64,000 nt of DNA, from assembly GCF_000340885.1 (NCBI RefSeq), contig NC_020291.1:1797001-1861000 (forward strand), in the 5' to 3' direction. The notes under the pieces are model-generated. The model did no database searches. It was given only the letters and a program-made list of their open reading frames with translations, and was not told the origin of the DNA. Below are positions 9,132-18,104 of this stretch, piece by piece; position 1 is the stretch's first letter, and every line of letters begins with the position of its first letter. Origin of the DNA: Clostridium saccharoperbutylacetonicum N1-4(HMT). GTDB lineage: Bacteria; Bacillota; Clostridia; Clostridiales; Clostridiaceae. The position numbers were made by a program, and so were the translations under genes.

Positions 9132-10493
9132 TTGTCTTTAATACATAAATTTAAACAAGGTGAAAATTATTTTGTTTTAGATGTGAATACAGGTGCAGTT
9201 CATGTTGTTGATGAACTGGTTTATGATATATTGGATGATGATAAATTGAAAAATAAAAAGGAAGTAATGGAAGTCCTTAAAGGTAAATATAATGAAGAGG
9301 AACTTTCAGAAGCTTATGATGAAATACAAGAATTAGCAGAAGAAGGGATCCTTTATTCAGAAGATCAATATGAAGAAATTGCACATAGTTCTATGGATGA
9401 CAGGGATTATATTAAGGCTATTTGTTTAAACGTAATTCATGGATGTAATTTAAGATGTAAATATTGCTTTGCTGATGAAGGTGAGTATCATGGACATGGT
9501 GGTGTCATGAGTGCTGAGACAGCTAAAAAGGCAATAGATTATGTTATTAAAAGAAGTGGTCCAAGAAAAAATATAGAAATTGATTTATTTGGTGGAGAAC
9601 CAACCTTGATCATGGATACAATAAAGGAAATAATTCAATATGCTAGAGATAATGAAAAGAAGTGGGGCAAAAATGTTAGATTTACTATGACAACTAATGC
9701 AACGCTTTTAACTCCAGAAATGATGGATTATATGGATAAAGAAATGGGAAATATAATTCTTTCTTTAGATGGTAGAAAAGAAGTTAATGATAATGTAAGA
9801 ATTAAGCCTGATAAGAGTGGTTCTTATGAAGATATAGTTCCTAATATTAAGGAAATGATTAAGAGAAGAACTAAAGGCAAAACTTATTATGTTAGAGGTA
9901 CCTTCACAAGAGAAAATACTGATTTTTATGAAGATGTAATGGCTATGGTAAACGAAGGGTTTAGAGAATTATCTATAGAACCTGTTGTTTTAGAAAATGG
10001 ACATCCTCTTGCAATCAGAGAAGAAGATATTGATACGATTTTTGAAAATTATGATAAGCTATATGAAGAAATGAAAAACAGAAAAAGAGAAGGAAATGAT
10101 GAATTTAAATTCTATCACTTTAATATAGATTTACAAGGTGGTCCATGTGTTTATAAGAGAATTTCAGGCTGTGGAGCAGGTTTTGAATATGTGGCAATAA
10201 CACCTCAAGGAGAAGTATATCCTTGTCATCAATTTGTAGGAAAAGAAGAGTTTAAGTTAGGAAGTATCCATGAGGATACATATAATTCAGAACTTGCTAA
10301 GAAGTTTAAGACAGCTCATATCTACAATAAACCTAAATGTAGAGAATGCTGGGCAAAGTTCTACTGTAGTGGTGGATGTCAGGCAAATAACTACAATTTT
10401 AATGGAGATATGAATATTCCATATGAAATTGGTTGTAAAATGCAGAAGAAGAGAATTGAATGTGCAATCGCATTAAAGGTTGAAGAAAACTAA
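9132..10493 (+). CDS. SCIFF maturase, radical SAM/SPASM thioether enzyme
   Basis: A 453-residue iron-sulfur enzyme of the CteB family. The N-terminal ~90 residues form a peptide-recognition (RRE-like) domain; CNLRCKYC near residue 105 is the CX3CX2C radical SAM cluster motif; the C-terminal SPASM region carries further cysteines (GPCVYKRISGCGAG, YPCHQF, CRECWAKFYCSGGC). It uses SAM to form a sulfur-to-carbon crosslink in the SCIFF peptide encoded just upstream. The start is TTG, supported by AGGAGGGAAAAGAT directly before it; a weak start codon may set a low enzyme-to-substrate ratio. Length is typical for the family. Confidence 0.95.
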   Translation: MSLIHKFKQGENYFVLDVNTGAVHVVDELVYDILDDDKLKNKKEVMEVLKGKYNEEELSEAYDEIQELAEEGILYSEDQYEEIAHSSMDDRDYIKAICLNVIHGCNLRCKYCFADEGEYHGHGGVMSAETAKKAIDYVIKRSGPRKNIEIDLFGGEPTLIMDTIKEIIQYARDNEKKWGKNVRFTMTTNATLLTPEMMDYMDKEMGNIILSLDGRKEVNDNVRIKPDKSGSYEDIVPNIKEMIKRRTKGKTYYVRGTFTRENTDFYEDVMAMVNEGFRELSIEPVVLENGHPLAIREEDIDTIFENYDKLYEEMKNRKREGNDEFKFYHFNIDLQGGPCVYKRISGCGAGFEYVAITPQGEVYPCHQFVGKEEFKLGSIHEDTYNSELAKKFKTAHIYNKPKCRECWAKFYCSGGCQANNYNFNGDMNIPYEIGCKMQKKRIECAIALKVEEN

Positions 10494-10506
10494 AAATAAA
10501 AATATT

Positions 10507-10548
10507 AAAGATAATAATTTTGATAATATGCAAAGTTATTATCTTTTT
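10507..10548 (+). terminator. Terminator after the SCIFF maturase
   Basis: AAAGATAATAA and TTATTATCTTT pair perfectly and a run of T follows. Confidence 0.75.
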
Positions 10549-10655
10549 CTATATCAATTGTCAAAGGTCAACTAATGAGAAAAGATCTATTGGACACTCA
10601 CTTTTCTTTTAGAATGTATTAAACTATAATATACAATAATAATTAGAATTTATAT

Positions 10656-11105
10656 ATATAGATATCCAACGCGAGAATTAGATTTATGCAAAACTTACCG
10701 AAATCAGATACATTTATCTTCCACAGGACTAGTGAAATTTTCGCTGGATGGTTCTAAATGGCAGCTTGTCGTCATTTCAGCATGTTCCAGATGTAAAATC
10801 TGGACAAGCTTAAAATGAAACAAGCCATAGAGGAAATTCGACTCACGTTCGTTCGCTGAGTAAGCGATTCACACCAAATCAGTTTTTTAAAGTAGGTTAA
10901 CTCATGAATGAGTTAACTAAGTTCAAGAAATCAAATCATAGATTTGGACTTTCACTTATCTGCTTAAGAACCATCATTAGCTCAATTTCACATGCCTGCT
11001 TCCAGAAAAATGTATCTAATTTCTAGTGTAGTGTTACGATTAGACTTTCTCAATAATACATATATATTACATTTATAAGTTGAATTATTAATTTGGATAT
11101 CTATA
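10656..11105 (+). mobile_element. TATAGATATCC foldback element, copy A (450 bp, long form with ORF)
   Basis: Ends are TATAGATATCC and GGATATCTATA, exact inverted repeats. Inside, GAAATCAGATACATTT on the left pairs with AAATGTATCTAATTTC on the right, and the core hairpin contains CCAGAT-GTAA-AATCTGG. The right side carries the extra module with small hairpins (GAG-GAAA-CTC-like, TCGCT/AGCGA, CCAAATC/GATTTGG) and the 40-codon ORF. There is no transposase. It lies between the maturase terminator and the M16 peptidase gene and may supply that gene's upstream region. Confidence 0.85.
10904..11026 (+). CDS. Candidate 40-residue small protein inside element copy A
   Basis: The frame runs from ATG in AACTCATGAATGAG to TAG and encodes a peptide starting MNELTKFKK, then a hydrophobic stretch (FGLSLICL ... 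ISSIS) and HACFQKN. Basic N-terminus plus hydrophobic middle suggests a membrane-active or signal-like peptide. The ribosome site is AAAGTAGG, weaker than the AAAGGAGG in copy E. The same frame and length occur in copy E with two amino-acid changes. The 3' half overlaps sequence conserved for folding in all copies, so coding may be accidental. Confidence 0.35.
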   Translation: MNELTKFKKSNHRFGLSLICLRTIISSISHACFQKNVSNF

Positions 11106-11160
11106 ATAAAAGACAAAGAGTAAATTGAAAATTATCTGTGATTTTTTGGGAGAACAATTA

Positions 11161-12399
11161 ATGAAAGAATATATTTTGGAAAATGATTTAAAATTGATAT
11201 ACAGGCGTAGCGATTCTGAATTAACGTCGATTTGTATAGCAGTAGATGCTGGAGCAGGAGTTGAAAATGAAAAGTATGGGATTGCTCATGCAGCTGAACA
11301 TATGGTTTATAAGGGAACAAAAAATAGGAATGAGAAAGAAATAAATGAAGGTTTAAGTAATGTTTTTGGTTTTAATAATGCTATGACAAATTATCCTTAT
11401 GTAATTTATTATGGAACTTTGCTTAAAGAGGATTTAGAAAAAGGATTAGATTTATTAAGTGATATAGTTATTAATCCAAGTTTTAAGGAATTTGGCTTTG
11501 AAGAAGAAATGGCTGTAATAAAAGAAGAATTAAGGGAATGGGATGAAGAGTTAGAGCAATATTGTGAGGATAAGTTGTTTTTTAATTCCTTTGAAAGTAG
11601 GAGAATAAAATATCCTATTATAGGTACAGAAGAGAGCTTGAATAATATTACTTTGAAGGAAATAAGAGAATTTTACGAAATGCATTACTTTCCAGGTAAT
11701 ACATCTATAGTAATAGTTTCATCTTTAGAATTTGAACAAGTAAAAGCTGAAGTGAATAAATATTTTGGTGGCTGGAGAAGGCAGAGTGGTGAAAAGCAAG
11801 ATAGAAATAGATTAGAGAGATATATTAAATATGAAGCATTGAAACCTGGCGAATATAATGATAAAAGAGAGGGCATAAAAACTTGTAGGGTTGAAATCAT
11901 ATTCCCTATAGATTCATTAAGTGAGAAGGAAATGAAATGTCTAAAAATCTTCAATCAGTATTTTGGAGAAGGCGTAAACTCTGTACTTTACGATACCTTA
12001 AGGACTAAAAATGGACTGATATATGATGTTATCACTAATGTTGCTTATGAAAACTATATAAAATTATATAAAATTTCATTTAACACATCAAAAGAAAATG
12101 TTGACAAAGCAATAAAGTTAGTAAAAGAGTGCATACAAAATATATCGAATTTAATATATAAGCTTGATGAAAAGCAATTAAACCAATTATTTAAAAGTTT
12201 TAAATTAAAAAGGTTATTCAGGGAAGAACAAAGTATAGTATTAGCAAAAGAATTAGCAACTTATGATTGTATGTTTGGTGATTATAATATTTACATTAAT
12301 GAAACTGAGGATTTAAATAAGATTACAAGTGAAAAAATAGTTGAAGTTACTAATAAAGTATTAAATAATATGACAATACAAATAATTAATAAGGCATAG
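11161..12399 (+). CDS. M16-family (insulinase-like) zinc peptidase
   Basis: A 412-residue protein of the M16B processing-peptidase type. The inverted zinc motif HxxEH is present as HAAEH near residue 43, and downstream acidic residues in KEELREWDEELEQ supply the expected third ligand Glu about 75 residues later, so it should be active. The C-terminal half has the usual second M16 fold. Members act as dimers or with an inactive partner and degrade peptides in the cytosol; no partner gene is adjacent. ATG 11161 is chosen because GGGAGAACAATT precedes it. A foldback element lies directly upstream. A threonine aldolase gene follows within 16 bases, suggesting cotranscription. Confidence 0.88.
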   Translation: MKEYILENDLKLIYRRSDSELTSICIAVDAGAGVENEKYGIAHAAEHMVYKGTKNRNEKEINEGLSNVFGFNNAMTNYPYVIYYGTLLKEDLEKGLDLLSDIVINPSFKEFGFEEEMAVIKEELREWDEELEQYCEDKLFFNSFESRRIKYPIIGTEESLNNITLKEIREFYEMHYFPGNTSIVIVSSLEFEQVKAEVNKYFGGWRRQSGEKQDRNRLERYIKYEALKPGEYNDKREGIKTCRVEIIFPIDSLSEKEMKCLKIFNQYFGEGVNSVLYDTLRTKNGLIYDVITNVAYENYIKLYKISFNTSKENVDKAIKLVKECIQNISNLIYKLDEKQLNQLFKSFKLKRLFREEQSIVLAKELATYDCMFGDYNIYINETEDLNKITSEKIVEVTNKVLNNMTIQIINKA

Positions 12400-12414
12400 A
12401 TGGAGGAAAAGATT

Positions 12415-13434
12415 ATGTACAGTTTTAAAAATGATTATAGTGAAGGTGCTCATGAAAGAATATTAAATGCACTGGTTGAAAGTAATTTTGAACAAACAGA
12501 TGGCTATGGTGAGGACTATCATACAGAAAGAGCAGTTCAAATATTAAAGGATAAAATAGATAATCAAAATGTAGACATTCATTTACTTGTAGGTGGCACT
12601 CAAGTTAATCTTACAGCAATATCAGCATTCTTAAGACCTCATCAAGCAGCAATAGGAGCAGATACAAGTCACATTAATTGTCATGAGACAGGAGCAATTG
12701 AGGCGACAGGACATAAGGTAATAACAATGAAAACAGATGATGGGAAATTAACACCAAGTTTAATTCAAAAGGTTGTGGATGCACATCAAGATGAACATAT
12801 GGTTCAGCCAAAGCTTGTTTATATTTCTGATTCCACAGAACTTGGAACTTTATATACAAAAGCAGAATTAACTGATTTACATAATTGTTGTAAGAAAAAT
12901 AAATTATTATTATATTTAGATGGTGCTAGACTTGGAGCAGCTCTTACAGCAGAAAAAAATGATTTAACTTTGGCTGATATAGCTAAATTAGTTGATGCAT
13001 TTTATATTGGAGGAACTAAAAATGGAGCACTTTTTGGAGAAGCGCTTGTAATATGTAAGGATGAGTTAAAAGAAGATTTTAGATATTTTATTAAGCAAAA
13101 GGGTGGACTTTTAGCTAAGGGAAGATTGCTTGGAATTCAATTTGAAGAATTATTCAAAGATGATTTATATTTTGAATTGGCAAAATACGCAAATAATCTG
13201 GCTATAATATTAAAAAATGCATTAATAGAAAAAGGCTATAAGTTTTTATGTGAATCTTATACTAATCAACAGTTCCCTATTTTACCTAATGAGGTTGTAA
13301 AAAAAATAAGTGAAAAATATTCTTTTAATGTTGAAAGAGTAATTGATGAAAACAATACTGTGATTAGATTAGTAACCTCTTGGGCAACAAGTAAAGAAAA
13401 AGTATTAGAATTTGTGGAAGAACTAAATTTATAG
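12415..13434 (+). CDS. ltaE: Low-specificity L-threonine aldolase / beta-eliminating lyase family
   Basis: A 339-residue PLP enzyme of fold type I. YIGGTKNGALFGEA contains the Schiff-base lysine (near residue 203), and LYLDGARLGAAL contains the Asp that holds the PLP ring and the Arg typical of threonine aldolases. The expected reaction is cleavage of L-threonine or allo-threonine to glycine and acetaldehyde. ATG 12415 is preferred to ATG 12400 because GGAGGAAAAGATT stands directly before it and the product begins MYSFKNDYSEG as in clostridial homologues. It follows the M16 peptidase gene closely. A TTTACAG repeat block follows. Confidence 0.9.
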   Translation: MYSFKNDYSEGAHERILNALVESNFEQTDGYGEDYHTERAVQILKDKIDNQNVDIHLLVGGTQVNLTAISAFLRPHQAAIGADTSHINCHETGAIEATGHKVITMKTDDGKLTPSLIQKVVDAHQDEHMVQPKLVYISDSTELGTLYTKAELTDLHNCCKKNKLLLYLDGARLGAALTAEKNDLTLADIAKLVDAFYIGGTKNGALFGEALVICKDELKEDFRYFIKQKGGLLAKGRLLGIQFEELFKDDLYFELAKYANNLAIILKNALIEKGYKFLCESYTNQQFPILPNEVVKKISEKYSFNVERVIDENNTVIRLVTSWATSKEKVLEFVEELNL

Positions 13435-13494
13435 TTTACAATTTACAGTTTACAGTTGGTGAAGAATAGTTTACAGTTTACAATTTACAGTTGA
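13435..13494. repeat. TTTACAG-type intergenic repeat
   Basis: Four alternating copies of TTTACAGTT/TTTACAATT-like words fill the gap after the aldolase. The same words recur at 27088-27211, 28459-28557, 30690-30770 and 55345-55390. Confidence 0.7.
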
Positions 13495-13526
13495 TAAAAA
13501 GAATTAATAATTAAGAGGTATATTTT

Positions 13527-14957
13527 ATGGTTGAAAAGTTACCACTATTACAAGAATTGCTTAAGTATCATGATGAAAAGAATTTACTTCTTTCAATGCC
13601 AGGAAATAAAGGCGGAAGTGGATTTCTAAGGGATGAGATTGGGAAGGAATTCGTAGAAAGATTAGGAAATTTGGATATAACTGAAGTTGAACCTTTAGAT
13701 AATTTACACTATCCAGAGGGAATAATTAAGGAAGCACAAGAATTATTGGCTAAAACTTATACGGCTCAAAAAGCGTATTTTTTAGTTAATGGTAGTTCGT
13801 CAGGAAATATGGCTGCTATTTTCTCGGCATTTGAAGAAGGCGATGAGGTATTAGTTGAAAGAAATTGCCATAAATCAATTTATAATGGTTTGATAATGAG
13901 AAAATTAAAAGTTAAATATATTGAGCCAGTAATTGATGAGGAATATGGGCTTTTTTTACCTCCAGATAAAGAAAATATTTATAAGGCATTAAGCGAAGGT
14001 TTAAATCCAAAGGGGATTATTTTAACTTATCCTAATTATTTTGGAATCACTTATGATATTGGGGATATAATAATAGACTTAAAAGCAAAAGGGATTAAGG
14101 TTATTGTAGATTGTGCTCATGGGGCTCACTTTGGAATAAACACGAGACTACCTAAATCAATTGCAAGTTTAGGTGATTATGTTATTTTAAGTGCCCATAA
14201 AACATTGCCAGCTTTGACGCAAGGTGCATATCTTTTGGTTAATGAAGAAAATAATTTATTAGAATTTTATTTAAGAGCCTTTATGACAACATCACCGTCC
14301 TATTTAATTATGGCTTCTTTAGATTATGCTAGACATTATTTAGATAATTATGGTGAAAGAGATTATGAAATACTAATAGATAAAACTGAAAGCTGGAAAG
14401 AAAAAATTAATAAATTAAACAAAGTACACTTGCTTGATGAACATGCATTAAATAAATCACATACAGAAGAGGGAATGTATAGTATTGATTTAAGCCGATA
14501 TATAATGATTTTGCCAAAAGGATATAGCGGACATAAGTTATTAGATTATCTTAGAAAAGAAAAAATACAGGCTGAAATGAGTTTTGCAAGAGGAGTAGTT
14601 TTAATATTATCACCTTTTAATACAGATGAGGATTTTAATATTATCTATAATGCTATTGTAAAATTAGAAATGAAGGATATAGTTGGTGAAACAGAAGCAA
14701 AGTATGTTTCTGAGATTCCTATAAAGAAATTAGAACCTTATGAAGTATTTGAAAAAACTAGTGAATGGTATGACATTAAAAAGTGTGAAGGAAGAATTGC
14801 AAAAGATTCAATAATACCATATCCACCAGGAATACCTGTAGTTTGCCCTGGAGAAGTGATTTCTAAAGAAATAATTGATATTGTAATAGATTATAGTAGA
14901 AATAAAAAAACTATTATTGGCGTTAAGGATAATAAAATAAGAGTAGTTATTAATTAG
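13527..14957 (+). CDS. Orn/Lys/Arg decarboxylase family protein (wingless PLP type)
   Basis: A 476-residue fold-type-I PLP decarboxylase, shorter than E. coli SpeA/CadA types because it lacks the N-terminal wing domain; it resembles Gram-positive arginine/lysine decarboxylases of the SpeA/Cad (YaaO-like) group. Motifs: VDCAHGAHFG with the ring-binding Asp and His, and LSAHKTLPALTQGAYL with the PLP lysine near residue 232. The C-terminal domain has IPYPPGIPVVCPGE, the typical Orn/Lys/Arg decarboxylase C-terminal motif. It likely forms a polyamine or diamine; the exact substrate is not readable. TTAAGAGGTATATTTT precedes ATG. A truncated foldback element begins right at the stop codon. Confidence 0.9.
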   Translation: MVEKLPLLQELLKYHDEKNLLLSMPGNKGGSGFLRDEIGKEFVERLGNLDITEVEPLDNLHYPEGIIKEAQELLAKTYTAQKAYFLVNGSSSGNMAAIFSAFEEGDEVLVERNCHKSIYNGLIMRKLKVKYIEPVIDEEYGLFLPPDKENIYKALSEGLNPKGIILTYPNYFGITYDIGDIIIDLKAKGIKVIVDCAHGAHFGINTRLPKSIASLGDYVILSAHKTLPALTQGAYLLVNEENNLLEFYLRAFMTTSPSYLIMASLDYARHYLDNYGERDYEILIDKTESWKEKINKLNKVHLLDEHALNKSHTEEGMYSIDLSRYIMILPKGYSGHKLLDYLRKEKIQAEMSFARGVVLILSPFNTDEDFNIIYNAIVKLEMKDIVGETEAKYVSEIPIKKLEPYEVFEKTSEWYDIKKCEGRIAKDSIIPYPPGIPVVCPGEVISKEIIDIVIDYSRNKKTIIGVKDNKIRVVIN

Positions 14958-15131
14958 TTTTATGCAACAATTACCGAAAGCAGATACATTTATCTTCTTC
15001 AGCAGCTCAATTTCACATGCCTGCTTCCAGAAAAATGTATCTAATTTCTAGTGTAGTGATATGATTAAAAATTTCTCAACAATACATGTATATTCCACTT
15101 GGTTGTCTGATTATTAATTTGGATATCTATA
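14958..15131 (+). mobile_element. Foldback element, copy B (174 bp, truncated and internally deleted)
   Basis: Begins at the end of the decarboxylase gene with the internal element sequence TTATGCAACAATTACCGAAA, so the left TATAGATATCC end is missing. The whole core hairpin is absent: the left arm GATACATTTATCTTC jumps to CAGCAGCTCAATTTCACATG. The right end is intact (GGATATCTATA). It could be an old copy trimmed by deletion. Confidence 0.8.
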
Positions 15132-15155
15132 TATAGTTATGATAAAATATACACA

Positions 15156-15262
15156 TATAAAAAAAGTAGCTATGCTACAATTAAGAACTTATATAAAAAA
15201 AGTAGCTATGCTACAATTAAGAACTTATATAAAAAAGTAGCTATGCTACAATTAAGAACATA
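15156..15262. repeat. Three tandem 36-bp units with GTAGC-TAT-GCTAC hairpins
   Basis: Three near-identical units, each holding the perfect dyad GTAGCTATGCTAC followed by AATTAAGAAC, stand directly end to end upstream of clpS. The same hairpin with GCAGC/GCTGC arms recurs at 18891-18919 (other strand) and twice at 55312-55470. There are no spacers, so it is not a CRISPR array. Confidence 0.8.
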
Positions 15263-15393
15263 TAATATAATGGTATTTTTGACTTTTTAGTTCATGTGTC
15301 TAAGTAAAATATAGGATGATTTCTACTACTTGATAGTTAAACATTGACAGTTGACAATTGAAAAAACAATGTTAGGGGGCAAATCGATAGCTT

Positions 15394-15693
15394 ATGGAAA
15401 CAAATATTGCTACCAAGCAAAAGGAAAAAATTAAGGTGAAAAAACCTAAATTATATAAAGTTATTATGTATAATGATGATTATACTACGATGGAATTTGT
15501 TATTGAAATATTGATGGTTATATTTAATAAAAATCAAATTGAAGCTGAAAAAATAATGTTAGATGTACATAAAAAGGGCAAAGGACTGGCTGGAATATAT
15601 AGCTATGATATTGCAATGACTAAAGTTACAACTGCAATGTCTTTGGCTAAAGAAAATGGATTTCCGTTTAAACTTACTGTGGAGGAGGCGTAA
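15394..15693 (+). CDS. clpS: ClpS adaptor protein
   Basis: A 99-residue cytosolic adaptor that delivers N-degron substrates to the ClpA/ClpP protease. The core has the family hallmarks: YKVIMYNDDYTTMEFV, where the ND-D segment shapes the pocket for the N-terminal residue, then a helix with a conserved KGKGLAGIYSYDIA stretch (family: H-x-x-G-x-A). The N-terminal 20 residues are Lys-rich and flexible. clpA begins three bases after the stop, so the two are translationally coupled. GTTAGGGGGC lies upstream of the ATG at a rather long spacing. Confidence 0.93.
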   Translation: METNIATKQKEKIKVKKPKLYKVIMYNDDYTTMEFVIEILMVIFNKNQIEAEKIMLDVHKKGKGLAGIYSYDIAMTKVTTAMSLAKENGFPFKLTVEEA

Positions 15694-15696
15694 TGA

Positions 15697-17976
15697 ATGA
15701 AAATTACTAATGAAGTGAATTTAATATTACTAAAGGCTTATGAAGAAGCGAGTGGAAGAAATAGTGAATATATTACACCAGAGCATTTGCTTTATGCAGC
15801 TACCTTTGATAATGGTGTTGGAGATGCTATAAAAGAATGTGGTGGGAGTTTAGAGAATTTAAGATATAATTTAATTACTTATATTAGGACATATATTAAT
15901 AAAATTGGTCAAGGGGAACCTCAAGAAAGTATTGAATTTCAAAGGGTGATTTTAACAGCAAATGAGCAAATTAAATATAGTGGTAAAGATGCTATAGACG
16001 TTGATCATATACTTGCAGCAATTTTTGATTTGGAAGATAGTTACGCCCGTTATTATTTAGAACAGGAAGGTGTTACTAAAAGGGACTTGTTATATTCTTT
16101 ATGTCACAGTATAAACAATGAGGAAAATTCTTATGAAGATCAAATGAAGAAAGAACTTAAGGAAGATTCACAAATAAATTCTCATGAGGCAGAAGAAGAC
16201 GAAGCAGTTGTTGCTAAGAAAAAAGAAGATGCTTTTCTTAGTAAGTTCACTATAAATCTAATTGAAAAAGTTAATGAAGAAAATAATGATCCTTTAATAG
16301 GAAGAGAAGATATTTTGGAGAGGAGTATTCAAATCCTCTGCAGAAGAATAAAAAACAACCCAATTCATGTTGGAGAATCTGGTGTAGGAAAGACTGCAAT
16401 TACCTTTGGCCTTGCAAAGCTTATTAGAGAAAATAAAGTTCCTGATAGAATAAAGGGCAGCTCAATGTTTTCTTTAGACATAGGTTCTGTGATTGCTGGT
16501 ACTAAATATAGAGGTGATTTTGAAGAAAGAATAAAGAGAATTTTAGATATAATAAGTAAGCAGGAAAAGCCTATTGTTTATATAGATGAAATTCATAATA
16601 TTGTTGGCGCTGGAGCATTGAATGGTGGAGCTTTAGATGCATCAAATCTTTTAAAACCTTATTTAACAGAAGGGAAAATAAGATTTATTGGAGCAACTAC
16701 TTTTGATGAATATAAAAAGTTTTTTGAAAAGGATAAAGCTTTAAGTAGAAGATTTCAAAAAATAGATGTTAAAGAGCCATCTATTAAAGAAGCTATAGAA
16801 ATACTTAATGGGCTTAAAGGAAATTATGAGGAATATCATAATGTAATTTATACAAGTGATGCAATAAGTGATGCTGTAACTTTAAGTGATAAATATATCA
16901 AGGATAAATTTTTACCTGATAAAGCTGTTGATATTATAGATGAAGCGGGGGCTTATGCTCGTATGCACAATGAAAACTTGGAAGAAAAAATAACTATTGA
17001 TAGAAAGAGCATTGAGGAAATAATATCAAAAGTGTGCAGTATTCCAAAGCAAACTGTTGAAAGCAGTGAAATAAATGCACTGCAGCACCTTGAAGCTAAA
17101 TTAAAAGAAAATATTTTTTCACAAGATAATGCAATTGAAGAAGTTGTAAGATGCATTAAGATGTCTAGATCAGGATTAAATGAAGAAGATAAACCAGTTG
17201 CATCAATGCTTTTTGTTGGACCAACAGGGGTTGGTAAAACTGAAATAGCAAGGACTCTTTCTAAACTGCTTGGAATAGATCTAATTAGATTTGACATGAG
17301 TGAATATGGAGAAAAGCATGCGGCAGCTAAATTAATAGGATCTCCTCCAGGATATGTAGGGTATGAAGAAGGTGGATTATTAACAGATTCTATAAGAAAA
17401 ACACCACATTGTGTATTGTTATTAGATGAAATAGAAAAAGCTCATGAAGATATCTTAGGGGTATTGCTTCAAGTTATGGATTATGCAACCCTAACAGATA
17501 ATAAAGGCAGAAAAGCTGATTTTAGAAATGTAATAATAATAATGACTTCTAATGCAGGTGCAAAGAACATAGGGAAAAAGCTTATAGGTTTTGGTGAGCG
17601 TGAAGTTAAAGGTGAAGCTATAATGGAAGAAGTTAAGAAATTCTTTACGCCAGAGTTTAGAAATAGATTAGATAAGATTGTTGTGTTTAACAGCATGAGC
17701 GATTCAATGGCCTTAAGTGTAGCTAAAAAGCAATTAAATGATTTTGAAGCTAAGCTAAGTAGTAAAAATATAGAAATTAAATTTAGTGATGAATGTATAA
17801 AGCATGTTGCTAAGATTGGAACCTCTGATGAATTTGGTGCAAGAGAAATTGCAAGAGTTATAGCTTCAAATATTAAGCCTTTATTAGTTGATGAAATTTT
17901 ATTTGGAAAATTAAGTGATGGTGGTAAATGCCAAATTGATTTAATAGGAGATAAATTTGAATTAACAATAAATTAA
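15697..17976 (+). CDS. clpA: ATP-dependent Clp protease ATP-binding subunit ClpA
   Basis: A 759-residue AAA+ unfoldase with an N-terminal double Clp-N repeat (residues 1-150), an acidic linker, and two ATPase modules. Module 1 has GESGVGKT near 227 with Walker B VYIDEIHN; module 2 has GPTGVGKTE near 509 with Walker B LLLDEIEKAHED. It unfolds substrates and feeds ClpP, and ClpS upstream is its adaptor. The ClpA identity rests on this ClpS pairing and on the lack of the ClpB middle domain and the ClpC UVR motif. ClpP is not in the window. GTGGAGGAGGCG precedes the start. Confidence 0.95.
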   Translation: MKITNEVNLILLKAYEEASGRNSEYITPEHLLYAATFDNGVGDAIKECGGSLENLRYNLITYIRTYINKIGQGEPQESIEFQRVILTANEQIKYSGKDAIDVDHILAAIFDLEDSYARYYLEQEGVTKRDLLYSLCHSINNEENSYEDQMKKELKEDSQINSHEAEEDEAVVAKKKEDAFLSKFTINLIEKVNEENNDPLIGREDILERSIQILCRRIKNNPIHVGESGVGKTAITFGLAKLIRENKVPDRIKGSSMFSLDIGSVIAGTKYRGDFEERIKRILDIISKQEKPIVYIDEIHNIVGAGALNGGALDASNLLKPYLTEGKIRFIGATTFDEYKKFFEKDKALSRRFQKIDVKEPSIKEAIEILNGLKGNYEEYHNVIYTSDAISDAVTLSDKYIKDKFLPDKAVDIIDEAGAYARMHNENLEEKITIDRKSIEEIISKVCSIPKQTVESSEINALQHLEAKLKENIFSQDNAIEEVVRCIKMSRSGLNEEDKPVASMLFVGPTGVGKTEIARTLSKLLGIDLIRFDMSEYGEKHAAAKLIGSPPGYVGYEEGGLLTDSIRKTPHCVLLLDEIEKAHEDILGVLLQVMDYATLTDNKGRKADFRNVIIIMTSNAGAKNIGKKLIGFGEREVKGEAIMEEVKKFFTPEFRNRLDKIVVFNSMSDSMALSVAKKQLNDFEAKLSSKNIEIKFSDECIKHVAKIGTSDEFGAREIARVIASNIKPLLVDEILFGKLSDGGKCQIDLIGDKFELTIN

Positions 17977-18066
17977 AACAATAATTAATGAATAAAAAAA
18001 TAATATTTAGGCATAATATGTTTATACAAAGAGAAATCTTTAAACTAAAAGAGGAGGTGAACTATT

Positions 18067-18090
18067 GTAAAGTTATTATTTAACTTTAAC
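18067..18090 (+). promoter_or_regulatory. Hairpin between a strong ribosome site and the zinc-ribbon start
   Basis: AAAGAGGAGGTGAACT (to 18064) is an excellent ribosome site but lies about 45 bases before ATG 18105. Between them GTAAAGTTA pairs with TAACTTTAAC. Folding would shorten the distance between ribosome site and start. This is an inference from spacing. Confidence 0.35.
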
Positions 18091-18104
18091 AATGGGACAT
18101 TTTA

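Noticed and set aside
15156..15262. Tandem 36-bp repeats resembling a CRISPR array
   Set aside because: Units are directly adjacent with no spacers and no cas genes; the dyad belongs to a dispersed repeat family.
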